This document shows positions 1 to 8,095 of a stretch of DNA of 64,000 nt, piece by piece. The notes beneath the pieces are model-generated. The model made no database searches. It was not told the origin of the DNA and worked only from the letters and a program-made list of their open reading frames with translations. Every line of letters starts with the position of its first letter. The stretch's first letter is position 1. Position numbers and translations under genes: made by a program. This DNA comes from Streptomyces paludis (GTDB lineage: Bacteria > Actinomycetota > Actinomycetes > Streptomycetales > Streptomycetaceae). The stretch is taken from assembly GCF_003344965.1 (NCBI RefSeq), contig NZ_CP031194.1, positions 3,658,001 to 3,722,000 on the forward strand. Direction: 5' to 3'.

Positions 1-459
1 CCGAAGCGGCGCTACTGGGACAAGGGCGAGGTCAACACAGAGGCCATCCCGGACCCGCTGCACCGGGCGCGGGTGGTGCGCGAGGGCACGGATCTCACCC
101 TGGTGGCCTACGGGCCGATGGTGAAGGTCTGTCAGGAGGCCGCGTCGGCCGCCGAGGAGGAGGGCAAGTCGCTGGAGGTGCTCGACCTCCGGACGATGTC
201 CCCGATCGACTTCGACACGATCCAGCGGTCGGTGGAGAAGACGCGCCGGCTGGTCGTCGTCCACGAGGCGCCGGTCTTCTACGGCTCGGGCGCGGAGATC
301 GCCGCCCGGATCACCGAGCGCTGTTTCTACCACCTGGAGGCGCCCGTGCTGCGGGTCGGCGGCTACCACGCGCCGTATCCGCCGGCGCGGCTGGAGGACG
401 AGTACCTCCCGGGCCTGGACCGGGTGCTCGACGCCGTCGACCGCTCGCTCGCGTACTGA
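1..459 (+). CDS. bkdB: Branched-chain 2-oxoacid dehydrogenase E1 beta subunit (5'-truncated by window)
   Basis: C-terminal 152 residues of a transketolase-like E1 beta subunit, which with E1 alpha decarboxylates branched-chain 2-oxoacids and passes the acyl group to E2 lipoate. Visible family features are the transketolase C-terminal stretch TLVAYGPMVKVCQEAA and the late LRVGGYHAPYPPARLEDEYLPG segment, where the phosphate-binding region is followed by the terminal helix. The reading frame is open from base 1, so the gene begins outside the window. It is followed after 8 bases by the E2 gene, whose ribosome site overlaps this stop codon, so the two are co-transcribed. In Streptomyces this complex supplies branched acyl-CoA starters for fatty acids and polyketides (established knowledge). 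A pyruvate dehydrogenase E1 beta is the alternative, but the E2 partner favours the branched-chain enzyme. Confidence 0.88.
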   Translation, partial: PKRRYWDKGEVNTEAIPDPLHRARVVREGTDLTLVAYGPMVKVCQEAASAAEEEGKSLEVLDLRTMSPIDFDTIQRSVEKTRRLVVVHEAPVFYGSGAEIAARITERCFYHLEAPVLRVGGYHAPYPPARLEDEYLPGLDRVLDAVDRSLAY

Positions 460-467
460 GGAGTGCC

Positions 468-1976
468 GTGACCATGACTGCTGACACGTCCACCGACATG
501 TCGACGGACACGTCCACCGACATGTCCGCTCGCTACCGCGAGTTCAAGATGCCCGATGTGGGCGAGGGTCTGACCGAGGCCGAGATCCTCAAGTGGTATG
601 TGAAGCCGGGCGACTCGGTGACGGACGGCCAGGTGGTGTGCGAGGTCGAGACGGCGAAGGCGGCGGTGGAGCTGCCCATTCCGTACGACGGGGTGGTGCA
701 CGCGCTGCGTTTCGCCGAGGGCACGACGGTCGATGTCGGGGAGTCCATCATCACGGTGGACGTGGCGCCGTCGACGCCGTCTGCGCCGGAACCGGCGGCA
801 CCGGCGGCACCGGCGGCACCGGCCGAGAAGCCTCCCGTCGAGAAGCCGGCGGCCCGTACCCCGGTCCTGGTCGGATACGGGGTGGCCGAGGCGTCGACGA
901 AGCGCCGCCCGCGCCGGGGGGTGGCGGTCCCCGAGCAGCAGACGCCGACCCTGGCGCCCCCGCTGAACGGCCACGCCGCGACCGCCGTGGCCACCCCTGC
1001 CGCCGCCCCTGTCGCTACCTCTGCCGCCGGCTCCCGCCCCCTGGCGAAGCCGCCCGTACGGAAGCTCGCCAAGGACCTCGGCGTGGACCTGGCGACGGTC
1101 ACGCCCACGGGCCCGGACGGGATCGTCACGCGGGAGGACGTACACGCGGCGGTGGCGGTACGGGAGCAACCGCTGCCCGGGGCCGACCGCGCACCGGAGG
1201 CGGACCGGGCGCCGACCCCGCCGCCGACGATGGCGCCGGTTCAGCCCGAGGCCGCGCCTGTCGCGGCGGCTCAGGGCCGGGAGACCCGTACCCCCATCAA
1301 GGGCGTACGGAAGGCGACGGCGGCGGCGATGGTCGGCAGCGCCTTCACCGCGCCGCATGTCACGGAGTTCATCACCGTCGATGTGACGCGCACGATGAAG
1401 CTGGTCGAGGAGCTGAAGTCCGACCCGGACATGGCGGGCCTGCGCGTCAACCCGCTGCTCCTCATCACCAAGGCGCTGCTGGTCGCGATCAAGCGCAACC
1501 CCGAGGTCAACGCCGCCTGGGACGAGGCCAACCAGGAGATCGTGGTCAAGCACTACGTCAACCTGGGCATCGCGGCGGCGACCCCTCGCGGCCTGATCGT
1601 CCCGAACATCAAGGACGCCCACGACCGGACCCTGCCCCAACTGGCCCAGGCCCTGGGCGAACTGGTGGCCACGGCCCGCGAGGGCCGCACCACCCCGGCG
1701 GCCATGCAGGGCGGTACGGTCACCATCACCAACGTCGGCGTCTTCGGCGTCGACACGGGCACGCCCATCCTCAACCCGGGCGAGTCCGCGATCCTGGCGG
1801 TCGGCTCCATCAAGCTCCAGCCCTGGGTCCACAAGGGCAAGGTGAAGCCCCGTCAGGTCACCACCCTGGCGCTCTCCTTCGACCACCGCCTCATCGACGG
1901 CGCCCTGGGCTCCCGCTTCCTGGCGGACATCGCGGCCGTCCTGGAGCGGCCGAAGCGCCTGATCACCTGGGCGTAG
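468..1976 (+). CDS. bkdC: Dihydrolipoamide acyltransferase E2 of branched-chain 2-oxoacid dehydrogenase
   Basis: 502-aa E2 core protein that takes the acyl group from E1 onto lipoyl-lysine and transfers it to CoA. Order seen: lipoyl domain at about residues 25-100 with the lipoylated lysine in VETAKAAVEL; a Pro/Ala-rich flexible linker; a peripheral-subunit-binding domain near 190-225 (VRKLAKDLGVDL, GIVTREDV); and a catalytic acyltransferase domain to the end with the SFDHRLIDG active-site motif. The chosen GTG start sits 4 bases after GAGGAG; an ATG two codons later is also possible. The extreme N-terminus is a short Thr/Ser/Asp/Met repeat absent from typical E2 proteins. E3 is not encoded nearby, as is usual. 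Confidence 0.92.
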   Translation: MTMTADTSTDMSTDTSTDMSARYREFKMPDVGEGLTEAEILKWYVKPGDSVTDGQVVCEVETAKAAVELPIPYDGVVHALRFAEGTTVDVGESIITVDVAPSTPSAPEPAAPAAPAAPAEKPPVEKPAARTPVLVGYGVAEASTKRRPRRGVAVPEQQTPTLAPPLNGHAATAVATPAAAPVATSAAGSRPLAKPPVRKLAKDLGVDLATVTPTGPDGIVTREDVHAAVAVREQPLPGADRAPEADRAPTPPPTMAPVQPEAAPVAAAQGRETRTPIKGVRKATAAAMVGSAFTAPHVTEFITVDVTRTMKLVEELKSDPDMAGLRVNPLLLITKALLVAIKRNPEVNAAWDEANQEIVVKHYVNLGIAAATPRGLIVPNIKDAHDRTLPQLAQALGELVATAREGRTTPAAMQGGTVTITNVGVFGVDTGTPILNPGESAILAVGSIKLQPWVHKGKVKPRQVTTLALSFDHRLIDGALGSRFLADIAAVLERPKRLITWA

Positions 1977-2116
1977 AGCGCGGTCCGACCGATGCGACAG
2001 CGATCCGGCGCGACGCCGGCCCCTTGCCCGGGGCCTGCGCCGCGCCGGACTTGTGTGCGAGCATCGGTGAAACCGCGCCCAGGGGAGGCGCGGTGGGCGG
2101 TTGAGGGGGACAACAC

Positions 2117-2665
2117 ATGAAGGCCATACGTGCGAGGCACTTGCTTGTCGCGATGGCGGCCATCGCGTTATTGGTGAGTGCCGGTCCGTCCGATGATGTG
2201 ACGGTCGGCCAGGACACGAAGGACCTCTTCCGGAAGGCCGCGGGCGAGGTGCTGGAGCGCCGTACGGCGGCTCTCCTGGACGGCGAGTCGACCCGCGGCT
2301 CCGCCGACGGTCCCGTACACATCAGTACGGAGGCCGCCGCGAAGGAGGACTCGGCGGTCGCGAAACTCTCCCGCTTCAGGGACGAGCTGGCCGAAGCGGG
2401 CGAGGTCTACGCGTCGGCCGATATCGAGACCGAGGTGCACTCCGTCACCGTGTCCGGCGCCACCGCGACGGTGGGCATCACCGAGACGACAACGCTCGCC
2501 TACAAGGGGGACCGCGGCGCCGAGCCCCCGAGCACGGCGTTCCAGGCCAAACACACATTCGTCTACGACCTGGGTTCCGACGGCACGTGGTCCCTGATCT
2601 CCGCGGATCCGGTCGACGAGGGCGGCCCCGCGGCGGTCAACCAGGTGGCGGGGACGCCCACGTAA
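2117..2665 (+). CDS. Secreted protein of unknown function
   Basis: 182 aa. A cleavable-looking signal sequence (KAIRARH then a run LLVAMAAIALLVSAG) is followed by an acidic, helix-then-strand domain. The segment VHSVTVSGATATVGITETT followed by FVYDLGSDGTWSLISADP is the kind of ligand-free SnoaL/NTF2-like beta sheet often found as an N-terminal domain in longer Streptomyces exported amidases. Here the protein stops right after it (AVNQVAGTPT), so it may be a stand-alone version or a shortened relative; this is inference. The ATG follows a G-rich AGGGGG ribosome site. It lies about 140 bases after bkdC and shows no functional link to it. Confidence 0.7.
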   Translation: MKAIRARHLLVAMAAIALLVSAGPSDDVTVGQDTKDLFRKAAGEVLERRTAALLDGESTRGSADGPVHISTEAAAKEDSAVAKLSRFRDELAEAGEVYASADIETEVHSVTVSGATATVGITETTTLAYKGDRGAEPPSTAFQAKHTFVYDLGSDGTWSLISADPVDEGGPAAVNQVAGTPT

Positions 2666-2738
2666 CGGTGTTCCTACTCGGGTGGAACTGAGTATCTGTG
2701 CTCTGACCGCCATCCGGGTGAGCCGGAACGATGAACCC

Positions 2739-3158
2739 ATGAGCAAAGGACTGCGGAACCCTGTTGTCCGGCCCCTGGTGACCTTGGCGCTGGCCGGGCT
2801 GGCGATGGCGCTGTGGGCGGCCTGGCTGGGCTGGGACCAGCTCCGCGACGAGCACCCCGACGGCTCCACGACCGGCCCGTACGAGGCGTGGCAGGTGATC
2901 GGGCTCGTACTGACCCTGCTGCCACCGCTGTACTGGGCGGCGTCCCGCCAGTACGTCGTACCCGCGGTCCTCGGCACCACCGCCGGGCTGACCGCGGCGG
3001 CCTTCTACGACTGGTCGGACGACGCGAGCGGGCTCTTTGTGATCGGGGTGGGCATGATCACGATCGCCACCCTGGTCACAACCAGCATCATCGCGCTCCT
3101 GATCGCCTCCACAAAACACAACCCCACAGACACCACCCCCACCCCCCACACCACCTGA
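2739..3158 (+). CDS. Small integral membrane protein
   Basis: 139 aa with four predicted membrane spans: PLVTLALAGLAMALWAAWLG, WQVIGLVLTLLPPLYWAA, AVLGTTAGLTAAAFYDW, and GVGMITIATLVTTSIIALLI. The ATG at 2739 is preferred to an in-frame ATG 19 codons upstream because the upstream residues are polar and unlike a membrane protein N-terminus. The tail is Thr/Pro-rich. The function is not recognised. It ends just before a strong bidirectional terminator shared with the convergent DD-peptidase gene. Confidence 0.65.
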   Translation: MSKGLRNPVVRPLVTLALAGLAMALWAAWLGWDQLRDEHPDGSTTGPYEAWQVIGLVLTLLPPLYWAASRQYVVPAVLGTTAGLTAAAFYDWSDDASGLFVIGVGMITIATLVTTSIIALLIASTKHNPTDTTPTPHTT

Positions 3159-3201
3159 GCCCGCCGCTCCCGCGCCGGGTCTGGAACCCGCGCCCATATC
3201 G

Positions 3202-3256
3202 AGGAAGGGGCCGCTCGGGAACGCCGGTGTTCGGCGTTCCCGAGCGGCCCCTTCCT
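3202..3256. terminator. Long perfect hairpin between convergent genes
   Basis: A 25-bp perfect inverted repeat (arms 3202-3226 and 3232-3256) with a 5-base loop, centred between the stop at 3158 and the convergent stop at 3310. It is symmetrical and should act on both transcripts. Confidence 0.9.
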
Positions 3257-3309
3257 TTGCGGGCGCTCTTCCCGGGCTCGTCCGGGTCGGTCCCCCGGAC
3301 TCGCTCGGA

Positions 3310-4239
3310 TCAGTCGCGCTGCGCGGCCGTCGGGAGTGTGCGCAGCTGCATTGTCTTCGCCGTGGTCGAGCCGAAGCCGTAGTCGAGCATCTTCGCCGCG
3401 TCCGTGTAGCGGGTGGAGCCGTTCAGGACGACGCCGACGAGCGTCTTGCCGCCGCGCGTGGCCGCGAAGACCAGGCAGGGACCCGCGCTGGTGCCGGTGC
3501 CGGTCTTGATGCCGACGGCGCCCTTGTAGGAGCCGAGCAGCTTGTTCGTGTTGTACCAGGTGTACGTGCGCTTGCCGCCCTTGCTGGTCGGCGCCGTTCC
3601 CTTGTACGACGTGGCCTTCACGACGGTGCGGAAGGTGGACGTCTTCATGGCGTACTGGGCGATCTTCGCGAGGTCGCTCGGGGTGGTGTAGTTCTTCCCG
3701 GCGCTCGAAATACCGTCGAACGAATCGAAGTTGGTGTTCTTGAGCTTCAACTCCTTCGCCTTGGCGTTCATCTTCGCGATAAACGACTTCGTACGGGCGG
3801 CGTTGGTGGAGCCGGTGCCGAAGGTGTCGGCGAGCGCGTAGGCCGCGTCGCAGCCGGACGGCAGCATCGTGCCGTACAGCAGCTGACGGACGGTGACCTT
3901 GTCGCCGGTCTGGAGATCGGCGGTGGAACCGCCCTGCTTCACGACGTAGTCGCGGTACGCCTTCTTGACGGTCACCTTGCGGTCGAGGTCGACGTTCTTG
4001 GTGCTGAGCACCACGGCGGCCGTCATGATCTTCGTCGTGCTGGCCATCTGACGGCGCGTGTCGGGCGTCTTGCTGAAGAGCGCGGTCCCGGCGTCGTTCA
4101 GCAGGTAGGCGCCCTTGCTGCCGACCGTCGGCTTGGTGGCCGCGTGTGCCGGTGCGGCCAGGGCGGAGACGGAGAGCAGCGCGCCGGCGGTGAGTGCGAC
4201 CACGGCGGCCCTGCGCGCACCAGGGTGACTGGATATCAA
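3310..4239 (-). CDS. Serine DD-peptidase, Streptomyces K15 type (penicillin-binding protein)
   Basis: 309-aa exported penicillin-binding enzyme that cleaves or transfers D-Ala-D-Ala peptidoglycan stems. A signal peptide (VVALTAGALLSVSALAAPAHA) is followed by the three catalytic motifs: S67-T-T-K70, S128-G-C130 and K245-T-G247. The second motif is SGC rather than the usual SxN, a hallmark of the Streptomyces K15 DD-transpeptidase. The only start with a fitting ribosome site is TTG at 4239, seven bases after GGAG; no ATG or GTG lies before the signal sequence. The low-efficiency start suggests modest expression. The gene is monocistronic, ends at a strong terminator, and faces a 495-base intergenic region. 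Confidence 0.9.
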   Translation of the reverse strand: MISSHPGARRAAVVALTAGALLSVSALAAPAHAATKPTVGSKGAYLLNDAGTALFSKTPDTRRQMASTTKIMTAAVVLSTKNVDLDRKVTVKKAYRDYVVKQGGSTADLQTGDKVTVRQLLYGTMLPSGCDAAYALADTFGTGSTNAARTKSFIAKMNAKAKELKLKNTNFDSFDGISSAGKNYTTPSDLAKIAQYAMKTSTFRTVVKATSYKGTAPTSKGGKRTYTWYNTNKLLGSYKGAVGIKTGTGTSAGPCLVFAATRGGKTLVGVVLNGSTRYTDAAKMLDYGFGSTTAKTMQLRTLPTAAQRD

Positions 4240-4734
4240 AGGAACACTCCGAGTTCACAAATGCATTGAAATGCGACGAAGGTGGACCCCTTCTGGAAAA
4301 GGGTCCCGCTATGAGACGCGTGAGTGTGCCGAAGGGATGTACAGATTTTCCGACCAGATATGGCCTTCGCTGATCCAGTGTGGCGGTTATGAGGTTATTT
4401 CCGTACAGACGCTCGATGGGAATGAGGGGGCTCGCGGCCGCCAAGGGGGAAGTAACGGCCGGGGCGCGGTGGTGGAAAGGGCTTGCATCGGCGTGGTGAG
4501 GGGGCCCGGGCGCGGTGGCCGGTCGAGCCGGAGTTTTGGGGGCGCATAAGGGGTTTATCTACTTGTCCTCACGCTTGCGAGGGAATAAGGCCCTCCCGGC
4601 TGGTTCGGGAGGTATGTGGTGGGCAATTCTGTGAGCGCGACGTCGTCACCACGACCGAGGCGGCCGGCCAACTGCCTCGGAAAAAGCCTTACTTCCGGCT
4701 CAAGTCCGTACTTCTGGTTCCTGGAGGAATTGAT
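4240..4734. other. Intergenic region, divergent promoters, no gene seen
   Basis: 495 bases between the divergent DD-peptidase and the small secreted protein. It holds both promoters and two small hairpins: a GGACCC/GGGTCC pair near 4283-4305 and a CCTCCCG/CGGGAGG pair near 4592-4612, about 120 bases before the secreted-protein start. I see no ORF with coding character. A leader RNA or small RNA upstream of 4735 is possible but unproven. Confidence 0.5.
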
Positions 4735-5052
4735 ATGGCAAGCTTCCGTACCGCCCGCGCCATCGCCGTGGTCGCCGCTCTGCCTCTCGCCGCCACGCTC
4801 TTCACCGGGGTGGCCCAGGCCGACGACCACGCCCTCGCCGACAACGGATCCAACGCGTCGGCGGCCTCGATCAAGGGCAGCGGGGTGGGAGGCGCCAACT
4901 TCGGCAACTCGACCACCACACAGCAGGTGGCGACCGGCGCCGGAGCGTCCAACCAGAGCAATACCGCGAGTGTGGTCGGCTCCGGTCTCACGGCGATCGA
5001 CCAGTCGAACCACAACATCTCCGTGGCGTACAACATCCCCTTCTGGTGGTAG
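4735..5052 (+). CDS. Small secreted Asn/Ser/Gln-rich protein
   Basis: 105 aa. A signal peptide (AVVAALPLAATLFTGVAQA) is followed by about 78 mature residues with no Cys. They are dominated by Asn, Ser, Gln, Thr, Gly and Ala in alternating blocks: NFGNSTTTQQVATGAGASNQ, then TASVVGSGLTAIDQSN, ending in NIPFWW. The spacing of N/Q/S blocks resembles curlin-like amyloid strand-turn repeats. It is neither a chaplin (no GN-type core with Cys pair) nor a rodlin. The ATG has a perfect GGAGG site 7 bases upstream, implying strong expression. A cell-surface or aerial-hypha coat function is inference only. Confidence 0.8.
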   Translation: MASFRTARAIAVVAALPLAATLFTGVAQADDHALADNGSNASAASIKGSGVGGANFGNSTTTQQVATGAGASNQSNTASVVGSGLTAIDQSNHNISVAYNIPFWW

Positions 5053-5055
5053 GAC

Positions 5056-5076
5056 TCCCGCCCGCCAGGGGCGGGA
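5056..5076 (+). terminator. Short GC hairpin after the secreted protein
   Basis: Seven-bp perfect stem TCCCGCC/GGCGGGA with a 7-base loop, starting four bases after the stop codon. A plausible terminator or 3' stabiliser for the small abundant transcript. Confidence 0.5.
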
Positions 5077-5305
5077 CCGAGGGGTGACCGGGATACGGCG
5101 TCCCGCGCGGCGGCACTTCGGTGTCATCACGCGGGACGCTTCCGCGTGCGGCGGGGGTATGTACGCGGGCGGGGTACGTACGCGGGCGGGGGTACGTACG
5201 GGACGACGGCGAGAGGCGGGTGGCGCGCCCGTCACGGGGCTGGAGGGCCGCGGCGCACGCCCGTCGCGGGGCCGGTGGCGTACCCGACCCTGACACTTCC
5301 GCCCC

Positions 5306-5336
5306 GCTGCCTCCACCTTCAGGAGGTGGAGGCAGC
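5306..5336. terminator. 13-bp perfect hairpin upstream of sigma factor gene
   Basis: Arms 5306-5318 and 5324-5336 are perfectly complementary with a 5-base loop. It lies in a 367-base gene-free interval (5053-5419) and probably insulates the SigE-family gene from upstream transcription. A leader attenuator is the alternative. The rest of the interval holds only GTAC-rich low-complexity sequence. Confidence 0.6.
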
Positions 5337-5419
5337 ACCACCCCTACACCCTGAGGCGGACACGGCTTCGGGACCTGGGGCCGATCCCCTGGAGCGGGCC
5401 TCGCTCCTAGCGTGGAGAC

Positions 5420-5989
5420 ATGACCACGCCTGTCTGCACGAGCGCCTCGCAGGCCGCCAAGCCGGCCGCGCATCCCTCGTACTCGTACCTGCCGCCCTAC
5501 GCGTCGTTCTCCTCGTACGTACGGGCGCGGGGGCCCGTGCTGCTGCGGACCGCGCGCTCGCTCACCGCCAACCCGTGCGACGCCGAGGACCTGCTCCAGA
5601 CGGCGCTCGCCAAGACCTATGTCGCCTGGGACCGGATCGAGGACCAGCGCGCCCTGGACGGCTATGTCCGCCGCGCCCTGCTGAACACCCGCACCTCGCA
5701 GTGGCGCAAGCGCAAGGTCGACGAGTTCGCCTGCGAGGAACTGCCCGAGCCCTCGGGCGTCCCGGAGCCCGACCCCGCCGAGCGCCAGGTGCTGCACGAC
5801 GCGATGTGGCGCGCGGTGATGCGGCTGCCCGACCGGCAGCGCGCCATGGTCGTCCTGAGGTACTACGAGGACCTCAGCGAGGTCCAGACGGCGGAGGTCC
5901 TCGGTGTCTCGGTCGGTACGGTCAAGAGCGCGGTGTCGCGCGCGCTCGGCAAACTCCGCGAGGACCCGGAGCTTTCCCCGGTTCGCTGA
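5420..5989 (+). CDS. RNA polymerase sigma factor, SigE family (ECF type)
   Basis: 189 aa. Region sigma-2 covers about residues 30-95 (LRTARSLTANPCDAEDLLQT, the helix that contacts -10 DNA, then RALLNTRTSQWRKRK). Region sigma-4 covers about 130-180 with the helix-turn-helix LSEVQTAEVLGVSVGTVKSA. The short, linker-poor form and conserved RRALLNT motif match the SigE-family sigma-24 proteins abundant in Streptomyces. No anti-sigma gene is adjacent: the next gene is an acyl-CoA synthetase 190 bases on. The target regulon cannot be read from the sequence. The 19-residue Ser/Tyr/Pro-rich N-terminal extension is variable in this group. Confidence 0.88.
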   Translation: MTTPVCTSASQAAKPAAHPSYSYLPPYASFSSYVRARGPVLLRTARSLTANPCDAEDLLQTALAKTYVAWDRIEDQRALDGYVRRALLNTRTSQWRKRKVDEFACEELPEPSGVPEPDPAERQVLHDAMWRAVMRLPDRQRAMVVLRYYEDLSEVQTAEVLGVSVGTVKSAVSRALGKLREDPELSPVR

Positions 5990-6179
5990 CCCCGGGGCCC
6001 ACCGGAGCCGCCCCGCTCGCCGCCTCAGGGTCCGTTCGGGGTCTTCCCCGAGCCCTCCCCGACCTTTCTCTACCACCGGGTAGTCCCGGGCCGCCCCGGG
6101 TAGTGACATACCACGCGGTACGTGAGCAGAATCTCTTCAACGCCGCGCAAGGAAGCGCCAGCGCCACTGGGAGGACGCC

Positions 6180-7838
6180 GTGCTCAGCACAATGCAGGAC
6201 GTACCGCTGTTGGTCTCGCGGATCTTGATCCACGGGTCGACGGCCCACCGGCAGTCGCGGGTGACCACATGGACGGGCGAAGGCGAGCCGCACCGCCGCA
6301 GCTTCGCCGAGATCGGCGCTCGTGCCGCTCAGCTCGCCCACGCGCTGCGGGACCTCGGAATCTCCGAGGGGAGTGTCGCCGGGACACTGATGTGGAACAA
6401 CGCCGAGCATGTGGAGGCGTATCTCGCCATCCCCTCCATGGGCGCCGTCCTCCACACGCTCAACCTGCGTCTGCCCCCGGAGCAGTTGGCCTGGGTCGCC
6501 AACCACGCCGACGACCGCGTGATCATCGCGAACGGGTCCGTGCTGCCGCTCCTCGTCCCGCTCCTGCCGCATCTGCCGGCCGTCGAGCATGTCGTCGTCA
6601 CCGGTCCCGGCGACCGCGCCCCGCTGGCCGGGCTCGCCGCCGCGGGTGTGTCCGTGCAGGTGCATGAGTACGAGGAGCTGATCGCCGGCCGCCCCACCAG
6701 CTTCGACTGGCCGGAGCTGGACGAACGGGCCGCGGCGGCCATGTGCTACACCTCGGGCACCACCGGCGACCCCAAGGGCGTCGTCTACTCCCACCGCTCC
6801 ATCTATCTGCACTCCATGCAGGTCAACATGGCCGAGTCGATGGGCCTGACGAATCACGACACGACCCTCATGGTCGTCCCGCAGTTTCATGTCAACGCCT
6901 GGGGCCTGCCGCACGCGACGTTCATGACCGGCGTGAACATGCTGATGCCGGACCGCTTTCTCCAGCCCGCCCCGCTCGCCGAGATGATCGAGCGCGAGCG
7001 CCCCACCCACGCCGCCGCGGTGCCCACCATCTGGCAGGGGCTGCTCGCCGAGGTCACCGCCCGCCCGCGCGATCTGACCTCCATGGCCCGCGTCACCATC
7101 GGCGGCGCCGCCTGTCCGCCGTCGCTGATGGAGGCGTACGACAAGCTCGGGGTCCGCCTCTGTCACGCCTGGGGCATGACGGAGACCTCACCGCTCGGCA
7201 CCATGGCCAACCCGCCCGCCGGCCTCACCTCGGAGGAGGAGTGGCCCTACCGCCTCACCCAGGGCCTCTTCCCGGCCGGTGTCGAGGGCCGGCTCGTCGG
7301 GCCCGACGGCGCGATCCTGCCCTGGGACGGGGAGTCGGCCGGTGAGCTGGAGGTGCGCGGCCCGTGGATCGCGGGCGCGTACTACGGAGGCGTCGGCGCC
7401 GAGCCCATCCGGCCCGCGGACAAGTTCAGCGAGGACGGCTGGCTGCGGACGGGGGACGTCGGCGTCATCAGCGCGGACGGCTATCTCACGCTCACCGACC
7501 GGGCGAAGGACGTGATCAAGTCCGGCGGCGAGTGGATCTCCAGCGTCGCTCTGGAGAACGCGCTGATGGCGCACCCGGAGGTCGTGGAGGCCGCCGTCGT
7601 GGCCGTCCCGGACGACAAGTGGGGCGAGCGGCCGCTCGCGACGGTGGTCCTCGCGGAGGGCGCCACGGCGGACTACGGCACGCTGCGCGAGTTCCTCGCC
7701 GGGCGCATAGCGAAGTGGCAGCTGCCGGAGCGGTGGGCGGTGGTGGAGACGGTGCCCAAGACGAGCGTGGGGAAGTTCGACAAGAAGGTGATCCGCCGGT
7801 GGTACGCGGAAGGGGAGTTGGACGTCACGCGGCTGTAG
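6180..7838 (+). CDS. Acyl-CoA synthetase (medium/long-chain fatty acid-CoA ligase)
   Basis: 552-aa ANL-superfamily enzyme activating a fatty acid as acyl-AMP and then acyl-CoA. The AMP-binding P-loop is [12 protein letters not shown] near residues 190-201. The adenylate motif [12 protein letters not shown] is present, along with the hinge and C-terminal subdomain signature [30 protein letters not shown] and the late catalytic lysine in [12 protein letters not shown]. The GTG at 6180 is five bases after GGGAGG. Length is normal for the family. It stands alone between a sigma gene and a convergent kinase-like gene, and the chain-length preference cannot be told from sequence. Confidence 0.9.
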   Translation: MLSTMQDVPLLVSRILIHGSTAHRQSRVTTWTGEGEPHRRSFAEIGARAAQLAHALRDLGISEGSVAGTLMWNNAEHVEAYLAIPSMGAVLHTLNLRLPPEQLAWVANHADDRVIIANGSVLPLLVPLLPHLPAVEHVVVTGPGDRAPLAGLAAAGVSVQVHEYEELIAGRPTSFDWPELDERAAAAMCYTSGTTGDPKGVVYSHRSIYLHSMQVNMAESMGLTNHDTTLMVVPQFHVNAWGLPHATFMTGVNMLMPDRFLQPAPLAEMIERERPTHAAAVPTIWQGLLAEVTARPRDLTSMARVTIGGAACPPSLMEAYDKLGVRLCHAWGMTETSPLGTMANPPAGLTSEEEWPYRLTQGLFPAGVEGRLVGPDGAILPWDGESAGELEVRGPWIAGAYYGGVGAEPIRPADKFSEDGWLRTGDVGVISADGYLTLTDRAKDVIKSGGEWISSVALENALMAHPEVVEAAVVAVPDDKWGERPLATVVLAEGATADYGTLREFLAGRIAKWQLPERWAVVETVPKTSVGKFDKKVIRRWYAEGELDVTRL

Positions 7839-7973
7839 CCGCGGCGGCCGGTGCGTGGCTCGGTCGGGCGCGCGGGGCGCTGGGGCGCGTGGCGCGGGCC
7901 GGATGGGCGGCGCGGGCCCGGGCCCGCGCCCGGTCGGTTGCCGTGGACGGCGCTGCGCTCGGTGGCGGTCGGT

Positions 7974-8007
7974 GGCTGCGGCGGTCATGGACACGGCCGC
8001 CGCAGCC
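7974..8007. terminator. GC hairpin between convergent genes
   Basis: 11-bp perfect arms GGCTGCGGCGG/CCGCCGCAGCC with a 12-base loop, between the acyl-CoA synthetase stop and the convergent PAS protein stop. A further 20-base perfect palindrome lies at 7910-7929. Either or both could end transcription. Confidence 0.55.
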
Positions 8008-8035
8008 GGGGGATCCCTTGGCCCTGGCCAAGAGA

Positions 8036-8095
8036 TCAGTTCGTCACGATTCGGTTCGTCCTGATTCGGTTCTTCCCGAGTCAGTTCGTCCCGAT
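8036..8095. repeat. 15-bp tandem repeat, four copies, spanning a stop codon
   Basis: Four adjacent 15-base units (8036, 8051, 8066, 8081) of the form TCRGTTCKTCMYGAK. The last copy encodes the final IGTN-stop of the PAS protein on the minus strand; the other three lie just beyond its stop codon. Because 15 is a multiple of three, gain or loss of units with a changed stop would extend or shorten the C-terminus in frame. Confidence 0.85.

Noticed and set aside
4271-4549. A 92-codon plus-strand frame upstream of the small secreted protein
   Set aside because: Starts inside the DD-peptidase promoter region and is Gly/Arg-rich without a ribosome site.
8036-8095. Terminator hairpin
   Set aside because: The units are direct repeats, not inverted, and do not fold into a stable stem; a better hairpin lies at 7974-8007.
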